Shown here: piece by piece, positions 1-12,040 of the stretch
Layout of the letters: every line of letters begins with the position of its first letter
How positions within the stretch are numbered: the stretch's first letter is position 1
Origin: Batkoa obscura
Taxonomy: Eukaryota > Entomophthoromycota > Entomophthoromycetes > Entomophthorales > Batkoaceae
Reading direction: 5' to 3'
Length of the DNA: 64,000 nt
NCBI GenBank assembly: GCA_030770535.1
Contig: JASVEC010000013.1
Coordinates: 806,001-870,000, forward strand
Notes under the pieces: model-generated
What the model was told of the DNA's origin: nothing
What the model saw: the letters and a program-made list of their open reading frames with translations, nothing else
The model's database searches: none
Made by a program: the position numbers and the translations under genes

Positions 1-2094
1 TCCATTTTGTACAATATCCTAATGATAAAATAAATAAAAAGTAAAATAATTAATATCTATTAATTCTATTACTATTAATTAACACTTACTGTTTTCATTG
101 GTGAAAATTTTAATACTACATTACATAAAGTAGATACAGCTACACTTTTGACAGTTATGTCTTCATCATCTAATAACTAAAAATTTATAATTAAATAAAA
201 ATATTATATTCATTTTATTATTCATTTTAAATAATAATAATAATACTATTTTTAAAACTCACCTTAAATAAAGGTTTAAATAAACCAGCATCCATTAATT
301 CTGTTCTTAAATATCTAACCGATCTTGACAATGATCTTACACATTGACAAGCTGCTGCTCTAACTCCTGTTTTTGGATGAGATATAGCATCAATAATTCG
401 TGGCATACATTTAGCTTCAATTATCTTAATTCAATAATAATAATAAAAAGACATATAAATGAATTTCAATTTTAAATATTAAAAGAATCTTACTGCTTCT
501 CTACATTCTTCTGTTAAGGAACCAATAGAAGCTAAAGCAATTAATGAATTTTCCTCAAATAAATCCTTATCTTTTGGTTGATAATAAAAAAAATTATTAA
601 TATTTTGTTTATATTCCGATAACTTGGAAATAGCTTCTGATAATTTGGTAATAGCATCTAAATCACATGCTGTTTTTTGTAATTTTTCATCTTCTGCTAC
701 TAATTCAGATAATATTAACGGCGCTTCTATTTTTACGGTTCCATTGGCTTCAAGGAGTTTGACTAAAGTTGGAATTAAAATTAAAGCTACTTCACTATTT
801 TTATCTTCTAATGCTTTAGATCGTAATAAATTGGTTAAACTTAATAATGTTATTAATTAATAAATTAGCTTTTAATAATTAGATAGTAAATAACAATAAA
901 AATTTACCAAGAAGCAGCTGCTAATTGAATTGATGGACTCATTGAGCGTACAAAGCTAAGTAACAAATCAACAGTTGGAATAGGTCCAGTGGCTAATTTT
1001 AAATAAAAAAATTTATTATAAATTTATATGTTAATAAGCATATTGAGCCTACATTGAATAGTCAAAGCCCATCTCCCTACATCAATATTTTTTTTACATA
1101 AAGCTGATAAAGCTAATAAAGCAGCCTCTTTAGCCTACAAAAAATCAATTTTGTCAATTTTTATCTAACCTAAATCTCATTGATTTTAGTTCTTACTTTA
1201 GTAGAATTAGATTGTAATAAATTAATCAATAATGGAATCACATCTCTTGATTTTAATTGATTTTGTCGATCATTAGTATCACAACTTTTGGCTAAAATTA
1301 AAGCGGCTAATTCAGCTGTATGTAAAGTAGGTATTTGTTTTTTTTCAATATCAATATCAATATCTAAATCATTAATTTCTAATAAAGATATTATGTTTTT
1401 TAAGTTTGGATCCTAAAAAAATAGAAAATAAGTTTTTTTTAATCAAAATTCTGTTTTTTTGTTCTAATTTACTAAATTATTTACCTTGTAAATTAAGCCA
1501 CTATCTACTTTAGAATGTTGTAATAATGCTTTTAAAGACCTTGATGCTGCTTCAATTAACTCTAAAGGATATTTATTCAAGTCAATACACCCTACCAACG
1601 AGGCTATGGCTTTATGTTGGACTAATTCATTCACTATTTCAGGGGAGCCTAGAATCAAATGGATATTATTATAACTCTTCTTTTAATTAAATTATCATCT
1701 CTTACCATAAGCCAAACTACCTAAAACAATAACTGCTTGAATAATCACGGACATACTTTCTTCTTCTTTAGTATAAATGATTTGGATAATTCTAATTTAA
1801 TCAAAGTATTAAATCTCTTTGATCATTCTTAATTGATATACAATAACAATCTATTTACTTTGGTATTAACCCAATTTGTACATATAAATTCTTTTTGGTT
1901 CGATTTCCAATGACTTCATTTTTAATCGTTTTTAGTGCCTCCATTTTGTTATTGATACTACCCTCTTCCACTCCGTTTAATAAGGATAGTTGTAAATTAG
2001 CATTTTCTTTGATTTTGTCTGGTATGAGTTGAACTAGTCAGATCAATGGTTAGTCTAATTTAAACCTTTTGTGTTTTATTTGGAATTTACCCAT
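1..2094 (-). CDS. GID5: GID/CTLH ubiquitin ligase subunit GID5/ARMC8 (Vid28), partial
   Basis: Armadillo-repeat scaffold of the GID/CTLH E3 ligase, which links substrate receptors to the catalytic core (family knowledge). Several spliced exons read on the minus strand align with human ARMC8. The N-terminal part includes EALKTIKNEVIGNRTKKN, like the ARMC8 DMKNAVIGNNKQKAN segment. An AVIVLGSLAYG segment matches AVVLGSLAMG. Near the left edge LCNVVLKFSPMK matches LCNLLLEFSPSK. The start is ATG at 2094..2092. The first coding exon is only ATGG (2094..2091), followed by an intron at 2090..2034 with an ACTAAC branch point, then exon 2 at 2033..1859. This start keeps the arm-repeat frame open. By comparison with the human protein about 230 C-terminal residues lie beyond base 1. 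Divergent from ESS1. Identity is firm; exact exon borders in the C-terminal half are inferred. Confidence 0.88.
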
Positions 2095-2282
2095 TTTTAT
2101 ATATTTTCAACTTAAAAAAAAACTAAACTTCAAACTCCTATTCTTCCACATATTTAGCCCTTAACATTCTCAAAAATTTCTTTAATTTGCGTCATTGTTA
2201 CTAATTTTCAATCAAAATTTCCAAGTTCGTTAAATCTGATCAAAATTTTTATTAAATTTTAGTAAACTAAAATCAAAATAAA
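2095..2282. promoter_or_regulatory. Compact bidirectional promoter, GID5 / ESS1
   Basis: Only 188 bp separate the two divergent start codons, so 5' UTRs and both core promoters must fit here. The stretch is AT-rich and I see no defined factor site. Confidence 0.45.
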
Positions 2283-2875
2283 ATGGTAAACAATCACTCC
2301 TTCAATTTGACCCCTTTCATTAAACTCTTTCCATAGTGGGAAGAACACGTATCGAAATCAAAAGGCATCAAATTTTATTATAATCGAGAAACAGGCCAAA
2401 GTCAATGGGAACCACCCACCGAAGGTAGCATTATCACTTCGGAAATCAAATCACGTGTTCAAGCTCGACATATCTTAGCTAAACACAAAGATAGTAGAAG
2501 ACCATCTTCTTGGAGGGAGGTAAGTAATTATTTGTGTATTTATCCTTGAATCTTTATATTTAGAAATTAAAAAGCATCATCAAAAAAAAATTTAACGAAT
2601 TTCCTTAGGAGAACATTACCCGCACTAAAGAAGAAGCTTTAAATATCATCGAGGGTTACATCCAACAAATTAAATCTGGAGAAAAAACATTTGAAGCTAT
2701 TGCAAAAGAGTTTTCAGATTGCTCAAGTGCTAGAAATGAAGGTGATTTAGGTTTCTTCTCAAGAGGTCAAATGCAAAGACCATTTGAAGAAGCCGCTTTT
2801 AATTTACAAGTTAATGATATTTCAGAACCTGTATTTACCGATTCAGGGGTCCATGTGATTCAAAGGTTGGCTTAA
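2283..2875 (+). CDS. ESS1: Pin1/Ess1-type peptidyl-prolyl cis-trans isomerase (WW + parvulin)
   Basis: Phospho-Ser/Thr-Pro-specific prolyl isomerase that acts on the RNA polymerase II C-terminal domain and cell-cycle proteins (family knowledge). Three exons: 2283..2285 (the ATG alone), 2337..2519 and 2609..2875. The N-terminal WW domain has both tryptophans ([20 protein letters not shown], then QSQWEPP). The parvulin domain starts at [19 protein letters not shown], with the basic loop that reads the substrate phosphate. It continues with [21 protein letters not shown] and ends in [14 protein letters not shown]. About 150 residues, normal for Ess1. The coding sequence begins with an intron directly after the ATG; splicing there joins M to WEEH in frame. 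Convergent with TIM22, whose stop is 148 bp away. Confidence 0.95.
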
Positions 2876-3023
2876 ATATATTATTTTTGTGAGCTTTTAA
2901 TCTGAACTATATATGGAATTAAAAAATTAATCAATATTTCATAAAGTGATTCTTTTTATTTTCAAGTTTTAAAATCAAGCATTGTTTTAAATTTCTATCT
3001 TTTATTTAGCTGTTATTTTTTGT

Positions 3024-3694
3024 TTAAATATCTCTCATATAATAATCAATAGCTACTGAAAACGCAGCAAAGGCAGCACAGCCTGGAATAGCTGCATAGG
3101 GACCAGCTAAAATAATTATAAAACATTAAAACTTTATAATAAAATGGTAATAATCCATTCAAACTCACCTCTTAAAGCCAATACCCCACCAGTAAAGCAG
3201 CCAGCATAAGCCGAATTATAAAGATCGGACCTAGCCCTATACTAAATCATCATATTTCATTAAAAAGTCCTTATCTGGTAATAAAAATCTATTAACATAC
3301 CCCTTCAATTACACATTCGGAACCAGAAAATACCATACCAACTAAACCAAAGTTTTTGGCATTTGACCAAGACCTTTTTAACATGTCTTTACCCATGATT
3401 TTTAATTGTTGACGTGTATTTAAATCGTGTAACCTAGGGTCTAGACTTGGTCCACCAAAGTCTAAGGAGGACATAACAAGTCCAAATACACCACCAAAAC
3501 CAAAACCTAAGGTGGAAGGGAATGTTAGAGATTACATTATTGAAAAATTGATGATTTATTGTATGAAAAAGTGAAGCTAATGTTAATTAAAACTTACCCA
3601 TTACTCCCGACATTCCAGATTTAAATATGCAATTTTTATCGACTTCTAAATCCGCTAATTCTTCGGGCGTTTGTGGTAATTTAAAGCTATCCAT
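3024..3694 (-). CDS. TIM22: Mitochondrial inner-membrane carrier translocase TIM22
   Basis: Tim17/22/23-family channel that inserts metabolite carriers into the inner membrane. The protein starts MDSFKLPQTPEELADLEVDK. Four to five short exons then give GFGFGGVFGLVMSS (first membrane segment with glycine zipper), a matrix-side KIMGKDMLKRSWSNAKNFG loop and VGMVFSGSECVIEG. The rest is YRARSDLYNSAYAGCFTGG followed by the C-terminal CAAFAAFSVAIDYYMRDI. The FSxxECxIE..R..SD pattern and the terminal SxAIDYY are those of Tim22 rather than Tim17 or Tim23. Start is ATG at 3694..3692, stop ends at 3024. It lies upstream of MCM4 on the same strand with about 157 bp between its start and the MCM4 stop. 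Nothing looks broken. Confidence 0.92.
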
Positions 3695-3851
3695 TTTTTA
3701 AACTATTTTGGATCTTTTTTTTGAAAAAAAGTAGTTTTCTATTTTTAGTGAATTATTCAAAATTAAATTTCAAAAGTAAATAAATTCAATAAATTTCAAA
3801 AAATTTATATTCTACTAAATACGCTATGTTTTATTTATTTTGTAAAACGAT

Positions 3852-6778
3852 TTAATCATCTTCTTCCAATATAAACCCTCTATCAAAATTACGAGTTAAC
3901 ATACGTTGACCTCCACGCACTTGAGAACCTTGACTTAAGACAAAATTTTTCGAAACTAATTCATTAATAGCTTCTTCAAAATCGGTTTTAGTAACAATAA
4001 GACCGGAAGCAGCTGCATTATTTTTTAAAATAGTAATTAATTGATTACTTGAGTATTGAATTGGGTTCTCAGGTTGACCTAATAATTCGACAATAGCTTT
4101 TTGAATTTGTTTACGAATTTCTCGAGTTTCACTAGAAATACCCGTTACTAATTGATCTAATTCAATTTTACCCGTTTTAGGATTAGTTGCAGAAGAATGA
4201 ATAGCTGCTCTTAATAATCGAAATGCTTCTTCAACATCCATTTCTTCCACATATTGACTTAATCTCATTTTAGCATGAGCTTCAGATAATCTTATTAAAG
4301 ATTCCAATTGTCGTGTAGTAGCTGTAATTCGAGTTTCTTGATTATAATTTTCTTTACCTAAATTACGTAATTCCACATAATTTTTAACTAATTTATTAGA
4401 TGCTTCATCAGTTATTTCAGTTCTTGTGCTCTTAGCATATTGTACATATCGACTAAGTGTATGAGTTGGTAAATGATTCCCTTCAACAAGACTCTCATCA
4501 GAATTAATATATAAAGAAACCAAATGTTGAGCAAGTCTTCTATCTTCATCTGGATTAACTTTATCTAAAATAAGATAAATTAAATCAAACCTAGATAATA
4601 AAGAGGGTGGTAAATTAATATTTTGAGGTACAGATAAATCTCTTAACCAACTAGAATTAATTGGATTAGCACTAGCTAAAATAGAAGTTCTAGCATTTAA
4701 TGTAGTAATAATTCCTGCTTTAGCTACAGATACTGTTTGTTGTTCCATAACTTCATGTAAAATAGATCTTGTACCATCGCTCATTTTATCAAACTCATCA
4801 ATACAACATAACCCACCATCTGATAAAACAAGGGCACCAGATTCTAATACTAATTGATTGGTATCTGGGTCACGTGTTATATAAGCAGTAAGACCCACAG
4901 CTGAAGAACCTTTACCACTGGTATACATACCTCTTGGTGCAATTCTATGAGCATATTGTAACATTTGAGATTTAGAAGTACCTGGATCACCCACTAATAA
5001 AATATGAATATCACCTCTAGCACGACGTTGGTTGGTATTAGCAAATAATTTAGATTCCCCACCAAACATTTGAAGTAATATACCTTTTTTGACATCGGTC
5101 ATACCATAAATTGATGGTGCAATTGAATTAGCTAAGCGTTCATAAATATCTTCTGAACGTGCCAATTCTTCAAATTCAGCAACTTCACGTTCACTAATTC
5201 TAGCATTATTTCTTGTACCATTATTAGTTGATGCTTCATTTTTAGTAGCATAAGTAATGGTTTTTATATGAACTACATCGATGTAAGTTTTAAATAATGC
5301 TTTAACGGTACGTTTACGTGGATTAACACGAACAGGGGTGGATCTAAATACACCAGTAACTTCTAAACGATCACCAGGTTTACAAGAATCTACTAGTTCA
5401 TCATAAAGACACAAAGAAACTGAATGTGGAGTTTGACCATCTGGTATAATATCTGGAGTTTCTTGTAATTTTGATATTTGTTTATCAGCATAAATGCAAC
5501 GATTATGAATCATTACCATTGAATTTGAAGTTTGACATGCTGTTTCAGGACATTTAGTTGGTTCTAATATAATTCCTGAGGTAATTTCAACAAACAAAGA
5601 ACGATCACATATCTTACATTGAAAATAAGCCTTTTTAATATCAGGAATAATACTTGATGCACGAATTAACAAGCCTTTAATTGACACTAATTGGTCAATA
5701 TCTTTTGGATTTAATTCTCTCATATTGACACTATTTCCCAAATTAAATGGACGTACTCTTAATGGTCTTTGAATTGTACGAACATAATTATTTTCTAATA
5801 ACTCATTACAAAAATTAGTTAAACAATAATCCATTAATGGGATAATTTCTTGTGGGTAACTTTTTAATTGAGAATATAATCGAATTGTTGGTTCAAAACT
5901 TAATAAATATTGACAATCTAAATCTAAATTATAAAAATCATTATTAACGATAGAACTTATATGTTCAATATAGTATGGTTTTAAATCTTCTTCTAATACT
6001 GGTAAATTATTCAATTTTAAAAAATCTTCTCTTTTAAATTCATTTAAAAAGCGATTAAATTGATTCATACAATCATGAACATTCACTGTTGTTCCCCAAA
6101 TAACTTGTGTAGTATCTCCACTTGGTGCTACTGGTCCTTGTACATTATTTAAATTAATATTAACATCTAAAGGTGTCATTGGAGAATTATTATTGGGTAC
6201 AGAAGAACTACCATAACTAGTAGTTAAACCAACTGGATTAACATCTCCTCGTTGATACCTATTAGAAAATAGCTTAATAACTTGGTTACTTAATAAAATA
6301 TAAAATATCTACATTCTTGGAGTATCAAAGTCATTAAATAATTGAGAGGAACCAGGATTGACACGTGGAGTACTTGTAAACCTTTGAGTATTTACTAAAA
6401 ATGGGGATTGATTACTTCCTTGAGTATTGGGATAAACCAAAGGTGATGACATATCTAATAAAAAAAACTAAATTAAAATTATAAAATTTAATAAAAATAA
6501 AGTGATTTACCTGGAGCAAAGTTGTTACGTCTTTGACTTGGATTTTGAAAATTACTTTGAGAAGAATTTGGTAATGGTGTAAAACGAGTACTATTTGCAG
6601 AAGCAAATGGATTAATAATAGGTGTACTTGGATTAATTTCTGGGGTACCAATATTCAGCATAGGTGTACCTCTATTAACTAAACTAGCTAATGCAGGAGT
6701 AGTGGAGGCTGGCTCAGATGGTGTTTCATCCTGAGTATTCGGTGTAAATATATCCTGTGGAGTATTGTTGTTGGACAT
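3852..6778 (-). CDS. MCM4: DNA replication licensing helicase subunit MCM4
   Basis: Subunit of the hexameric MCM2-7 replicative helicase. Three exons. The first (ATG at 6778) encodes a disordered N-terminus rich in Ser/Thr-Pro and Asn, including TPMLNIGTPEINPSTP, typical of kinase-regulated MCM4 tails. A small middle exon follows near 6455-6310, and a long third exon runs to 3852. The core opens with VIWGTTVNVHDCMNQF, the MCM4 signature (VIWGTDVNVA in human). It has a zinc finger (CKIC then CPETAC), Walker A GDPGTSKSQ, Walker B LCCIDEFDKM and arginine finger SRFD. The C-terminus ends in FILEEDD. I estimate about 940 residues, close to yeast Cdc54. Divergently paired with the gene at 7117. Confidence 0.97.
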
Positions 6779-7116
6779 TTTATTATTTTAAAATAAAATA
6801 ATTTCTTTTTTTTAATTCCTCCCTTAATTTTGTTAATTTTGTATTCGAATTGTCCTTACTTTTAAAATTGGGTTTTTATTGGTCATTAATTACCAAAAAA
6901 TGGATTTCATTTACTAAATTTGGAGACTTTTATTGTTGATTTTGATGTTTTTACATTTAGAATAGTTCATTCTTATCATTTGAAAACTCATTAATATTAG
7001 ATCCCATAATTTCAAGCGTATGATTGGTTAGGTCATATTAATGATCACGATTCATTAACAAAAATTAGTAAACAAAAATTAGTAGACAAAACTTACTTTG
7101 ATTTTTATTATTTTTT
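6779..7116. promoter_or_regulatory. Bidirectional promoter, MCM4 / sororin-like gene
   Basis: A 338-bp divergent intergenic region. Two inverted CCAAT boxes are visible, ATTGG at 6878-6882 and GATTGG at 7022-7027, each followed within ten bases by GGTCAT or a similar run. No MluI-box (ACGCGT) or E2F-like site was seen. Shared cell-cycle control is a guess. Confidence 0.35.
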
Positions 7117-8140
7117 ATGAAGAGAGATTTAAGGAAGAAAGCCAAACACGCGGATACTACTGTTAATCAAGTACATTCAAATGGAAACAATCATAATGGA
7201 ATAGTAAATGATAGCAGCCAAGATACTGACATTGCATTTGGTCAACTAGAATTAAAGAATAAAGATTTATTAGAAGGTTGTGAAACACCCAGTACATTTA
7301 CCGAAGGGGGTCATATTTATGAAGAAGAAGGTACCGAAAGAGATTTATCTTTAGACAGCTTATTAGGTTCTTTGGGAAATAAAGGTAGGTATTCAAGAAC
7401 AAATAGTGTACGCAGTGGATCTTCAAAAGCATTATCAATTATTGAAGAGTTATCAATAAAAAATGGAGTTGTTGGAAATGTTGAAAATTATGATTTCGAA
7501 AATTATGATTTAAATAAAGATTTTAATATTTTGGAAGAAGTAGCAGTTGGATGTTCTACTAGAAGGAATTCCATGGATACAAAAAAAGAAGAAGACTCGA
7601 AAAATAGAGATAAAAGTATGAATCTGTCCAATTTATTTTTTGCTGCTGAAAAGAAGGTACGAGTTAACACTTATTTGGAAGTCTTTGGACCAGATAATGA
7701 TATATTTGAAGTAAAGAAGGAAATAAATATTATCAATAAACAAGAAAATCAAGAAGATGAAACTTTAAATAGTAGCTTCGGTAGTTTGGAAATTAGTACT
7801 AATCAACAGAAATCGGATATGGACAATCAACCAATTGCTAAAAATACAAGGCTAAGTAGAAGAATTAAACAAGAAATCGAGGAGAAGAAGGTTAATTCAA
7901 ATAACACTAGTGTAAATTCAATCAATGCAAATAAAAGGCCAACTGATACAGAAAATACATATGGTACAAAAAATAAAAGAGGAAAAAATCGAGTCAAAGT
8001 TGAAAGAAATGTAAGTTAATATTAGAATTTATTACAAAAATATTAATATATCTTATTTTTAGGTTGAGGAAGAAATTGAGAAAAAAGTGGAATTATTTAA
8101 AGAAATTGATGAATTTGAACTTCCAGAAGAAACCATTTAA
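7117..8140 (+). CDS. Basic, disordered protein with sororin-like C-terminal motif
   Basis: Two exons (7117..8010 and 8063..8140) encode about 323 residues. The body is low-complexity and charged. It has a basic start (MKRDLRKKAKH), SRTNSVRSGSSKALSIIEEL near residue 100, a hydrophobic island LSNLFFAAEKK, and a basic patch TRLSRRIKQEIEEKK near residue 250 that could be a nuclear signal. The second exon encodes only the conserved-looking end, VELFKEIDEFELPEETI. This resembles the C-terminal motif of sororin (human ends EFEAAEQFDLLVE), the cohesin-Pds5 regulator. The coding call is solid because the ORF is long and the spliced junction is clean. The sororin link rests on one short motif and on pairing with MCM4. 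I saw no KEN box. It could equally be another chromatin-associated disordered protein. Confidence 0.7.
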
Positions 8141-8386
8141 AAATTAGCGTTATATATACATATATATTTAAAATTCTTATTTGGTTTATTTCAAAAATGA
8201 ATATTGTTTCATTTGTTATCTATTATTATAGCTTACTTTAATTATTATAAACTCTCAAATAAGCATTATTTTTTTATATTTTAAATGCTTCATATTTTAT
8301 GGATTTTAAGTTGTCTCTGTTTGCTATGAATAAAAATAAAATAAAATAAAAATTTATAAAGTTCAATGTAAGTTTAAAATATATAT

Positions 8387-8481
8387 GGGGATGTATTTTT
8401 TTAAGAATTTTGCTAACAATTTTTCCACTCAAATAGCGCTTAAAAAATGGAAAAAATAATGAAACCAAAAAAAACACCCAC
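8387..8481 (+). mobile_element. MITE copy 1
   Basis: Starts GGGGATGTATTTTT and ends CCAAAAAAAACACCCAC, flanked by direct ATAT on both sides (8383-8386, 8482-8485). Carries the family core TCAAATAGCGCTTAAAA. Lies 246 bp after the stop of the sororin-like gene. Confidence 0.85.
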
Positions 8482-8693
8482 ATATTAAAGTTGTCAGCTT
8501 TAAAAGTATTATTTTGTTCTAAAGATGGTTGATTTAATTACAAGTTGTTTGGCGATTTAGTAAAGAAGCTGTTTATTATAAATTAACTATTTATGAATAT
8601 AATGATATAAATTTTAAGTTATTATTCACTGTTATCATTTTATTAGTAGTAGTTACATTGCTATTGTTAAAGTTCACTTGTAAAAATAAAATA

Positions 8694-8786
8694 AAGGAAT
8701 ATATTTTTAAGAATTTTACTAGCAATCTTTCCACTGAAATAGCGCTTAAAAAATGGAAAAACAATGAAGCTAAAAAAAACACCTCC
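8694..8786 (+). mobile_element. MITE copy 2
   Basis: Right end AAAAAAAACACCTCC and the core GAAATAGCGCTTAAAA are clear. The left end is worn, so the left target duplication cannot be read. Confidence 0.75.
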
Positions 8787-9170
8787 ATATGCTTTTTTAT
8801 ATTTTTTCTGAAATTGATTTTTAACTAAAGTCAAATACAATTTATTTAATTTATATTTTATTTTGTATTTTTTTAAAATTAAATTAAATCTTAAACCCTT
8901 GAAATTTAAAGTTTAGTTTGATCCTTAACCTGCTAAGTGATTAAGATAGATCTATCCATTTAGGTTAAAAAGTAAACATTTAATTGATAGTGTCCAAAAA
9001 TTTTATCTAAAAATTGATTTGATCAGCTAAATTTTTTGAACTTTATTAGTTAAATGTTACTTTGGCAATTTGCTTCAAAGGGTTAGCAATATAACCGTGT
9101 TTTTTTCAAAGTTTAGTGACGCTTAAGTTAATTTATAATTTTGTCCCTTTTATGTTCAACATAAAAAAAA

Positions 9171-9200
9171 GAAAAAAAAAGAAAAAAAAAGAAAAAAAAA
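9171..9200. repeat. GAAAAAAAAA tandem repeat
   Basis: Three exact 10-bp units, followed by a partial fourth. Confidence 0.9.
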
Positions 9201-9346
9201 GAATGAATATTGAAATAAAAACATTTATTTTAATTTTTATTATACTAAAATTAATATCACAGCATTGGTTTACATAAAAAAGCAGTTACAACATAATCAA
9301 CACGTAACATTCAACAAAACCAAAAAATCTGGAAGATACAATTTTT

Positions 9347-11733
9347 TTATTCCTCATCCTTATCACCTCTATCGGTTTCCTTAGACTCCTCGCTATCCCC
9401 TTCCTTCTCCTTTGAATTAAACCATTGATGAGCTTTAGCGAGTAAATTAAATTGAGGTTTAAGAGCTTGGTCATCTGGGAAGATATAATCAAAGTATTCC
9501 ACCATTTCTCCATTTTCATTTAATTTTCTTTTATTCACTATCTCTGGAGTCTTCTTAACTACAGCTTCTAAGCTTTCCGAAGTCCCCTTCTCTTTTTCAA
9601 ATGCTTTCCAGGATTCTAATAGTAAGACTCTCTAAATGAGTTGTTAGTATATGGGAGTTTATAAATTAAGTTGAAAAGTTAATTTCTTACCTCTTCTTTC
9701 AAGCCAAGGGATTTCAATTCTTTAAAGGCTCTATTAAAAACCTCTCGTGTTCTTTTAATATGGTTCACATTTTCTTCTTTATCTTCTGGAATTGATGCTT
9801 CAAATTGAGCAAATGAAATCCATACCTAAGTTAATAATATTGTTAAAAATATACAATTAAAAAATCAAAAAATATTACTTTGACATGTGACGTTTTTTCT
9901 AATAGACGTTCATAAAGCTTTCTAGTTTTATCAAACTCTTCATTTTCAAATTCAAAATCTAAAATTAAAATTATATATATTATTTTAAATGAATTATACA
10001 TAATTCACTTACCGATATAAGCCTTCCATAACAATTCCGGCATATCTAGATTTGGTAATGAAATAGCTAATTCAAAAATAGCTCTACAACGATCCAAATC
10101 TAATAAGCCTTTTTCTAATTCGGTTGCATTAATCCAAGTGGAGCATAGGCTAGGTTCAAATTCTAAAAATTTAGAGTATAAAGTTCTCACACGATCAAAT
10201 TCTCTAAGGGCAATTTCCAGCTCAATATAGCCTTTAAATAATTTAGGTTTTGGACACATACCAATAGCTCTACCTAAAGTTTTTCTAGCTTGAACCAAAT
10301 CTTCGTGACGAATTAAAAATTGAGCATACATTAACCAAATTTTTGCAAAAGTAAAATTTTTATGTGGGATTAAATCCAAGCATGCTTTATAGACTTCTTT
10401 TGCTCTTGGAATATTTTTAGCTGATAATTCTTCAAATAAGACATAATAAATCCAAATATAAATATATCTTCTCCATAATCTTTTTTCTGGTGCTGGTGGT
10501 ACTTGTGCTATGGCTCTTTCATAAAGTTCTCGAATTTTTTCAATATCTCCATTTTCTTCTTCTAATCTTAGATAATCAAACCAAATATCATAATTATTTG
10601 AATTTTCTTTAATTTCATTTTCATACTGTGTACGACGTCTTGATAGTACTAAATTTTCGATTCCTTCTACATTACCGTATCTTTTTTCAAATAATACATA
10701 TTCTTTATGCAATATGTCTGCTTTCGATTTCGGTACTCTATCTAATGCATATTTAAATAGTATTCTTGCTCTTTCATATTGCTTCATTCTAGCCTCAAAT
10801 TTAGCAAAGGATAAAAAGATTTTGGGTTCAATCATATCATCTCCAAAATAATCGATTGCGCTAGAATATACTTCTCTTGCCATATCTAAAATATAACATT
10901 AAAAAAACAAATGACATTTAATAATTAAATTTACCAAAATTATTATTATCTTCTTCAAACTTAACCCATTTGATCCAATTTTTAGCTAATGGATGACATT
11001 CCACAAAACGTTGGTAAACATTTCTAGCATTTGAAATTTCATTATACCTCAATTCAAACTTAATATATGCATTCCATCCTGGCTCATCTGGTTCCCATTT
11101 AACCCAACGTTCAAAGATAGCTCTAGCTCCAATTATATTATCTAACATTTCCTCCATATGAACATATTTAAACCTAATGTTATGAAAGAATTAAAATCTT
11201 TAAAATCTGCAATTCACTAATAATAATAATTCCTAAAATTACCAAAACTGATCTACTCTAGGAAGAATGGTAGTACTAGCATCTAGTAAATTTCTAGCTA
11301 AATTGATGTTTTTATTTTTTAACTCCATTTCCAAATATTTCAATCGAATCGTTACATTCCTTTCATCAACTTCTAAAGCTCGAATATAAACTGAACGGGC
11401 TCTACTCAATAGAAAATTTGTTATCGTCTTGATTAATAATCTAAAATCTTTATTTTCTTACCTAGCCAACTCATTTTGACTTTCTTCCCAAGCCGCATAA
11501 CGAATCCAAGAACCAATATTCAATCTATTTTTTCTAATTGAATTTTCAAACCCAGTACGTTTTGAAAGCTTATAATCAGCCAACTCTTCTGGATCTGTAA
11601 TCTTTTGTTTAGGTGGTACTGAAATGCCTTCAGTACGTTCTTTAGCTTCACGTAAAATTTGTTCGGCTGTAATTTGGATCTCAGCGGCATTCTTATTTTT
11701 TACTTTAGGTGGACGTCCTGGCTTTTCGGTCAT
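9347..11733 (-). CDS. CLF1: Spliceosome assembly factor CLF1/SYF3 (Crooked neck-like, HAT repeats)
   Basis: Scaffold of the Prp19/NineTeen complex needed for U4/U6.U5 tri-snRNP entry and spliceosome activation. At least eight exons. The N-terminus reads [20 protein letters not shown], almost the same as human CRNKL1 (KVKNKAPAEVQITAEQLLRE). HAT repeats follow with the usual paired Trp/Tyr residues, for example [42 protein letters not shown] and [18 protein letters not shown]. The C-terminus has [10 protein letters not shown], matching human [10 protein letters not shown], and then an acidic tail. Start chosen at ATG 11733..11731 ([10 protein letters not shown]); an in-frame upstream ATG at 11799 would add residues absent from homologues. 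Divergent from the lipase gene, 307 bp away. Confidence 0.95.
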
Positions 11734-12040
11734 TTTTAAATTGGGTATTTTTAAAATGAAAAAAAGGTAAGTGGTTAGATTTGAGCTTGAGTTTTTCACA
11801 GTGGGAAATTTTTGGATTGATTAAATTGTGATTAGTATTAAAATGTTTCAAACAAGTTATTAATTTTTAATACTTTGAAAAATATAAAATTTTATATTAA
11901 ATATAGCAACTATTAATAGCGTCATTGTTACTGATTAATTAGGCTCATCCTTAATTTAAACTAAGCATTCGCTTTTTACTTATTTATATTTTTTAAACTC
12001 TAATAAAAAACCATTATTCTTTATTTAAAAAAAAACAGTC

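Larger units (their letters stand above)
8141..9346. other. Intergenic, AT-rich, with two small transposon copies and an A-rich tandem repeat
   Basis: Contains the inverted-repeat elements at 8387-8481 and 8694-8786 and a 10-bp GAAAAAAAAA tandem at 9171-9200. No gene seen in the remainder. Confidence 0.6.

Noticed and set aside
624-860. Plus-strand 78-codon frame
   Set aside because: Antisense shadow of GID5 exons, which have strong family matches.
3852-6778. MCM5 or MCM2 as the helicase subunit
   Set aside because: VIWGTTVNVHDC and the Ser/Thr-Pro-rich N-terminus are MCM4 features.
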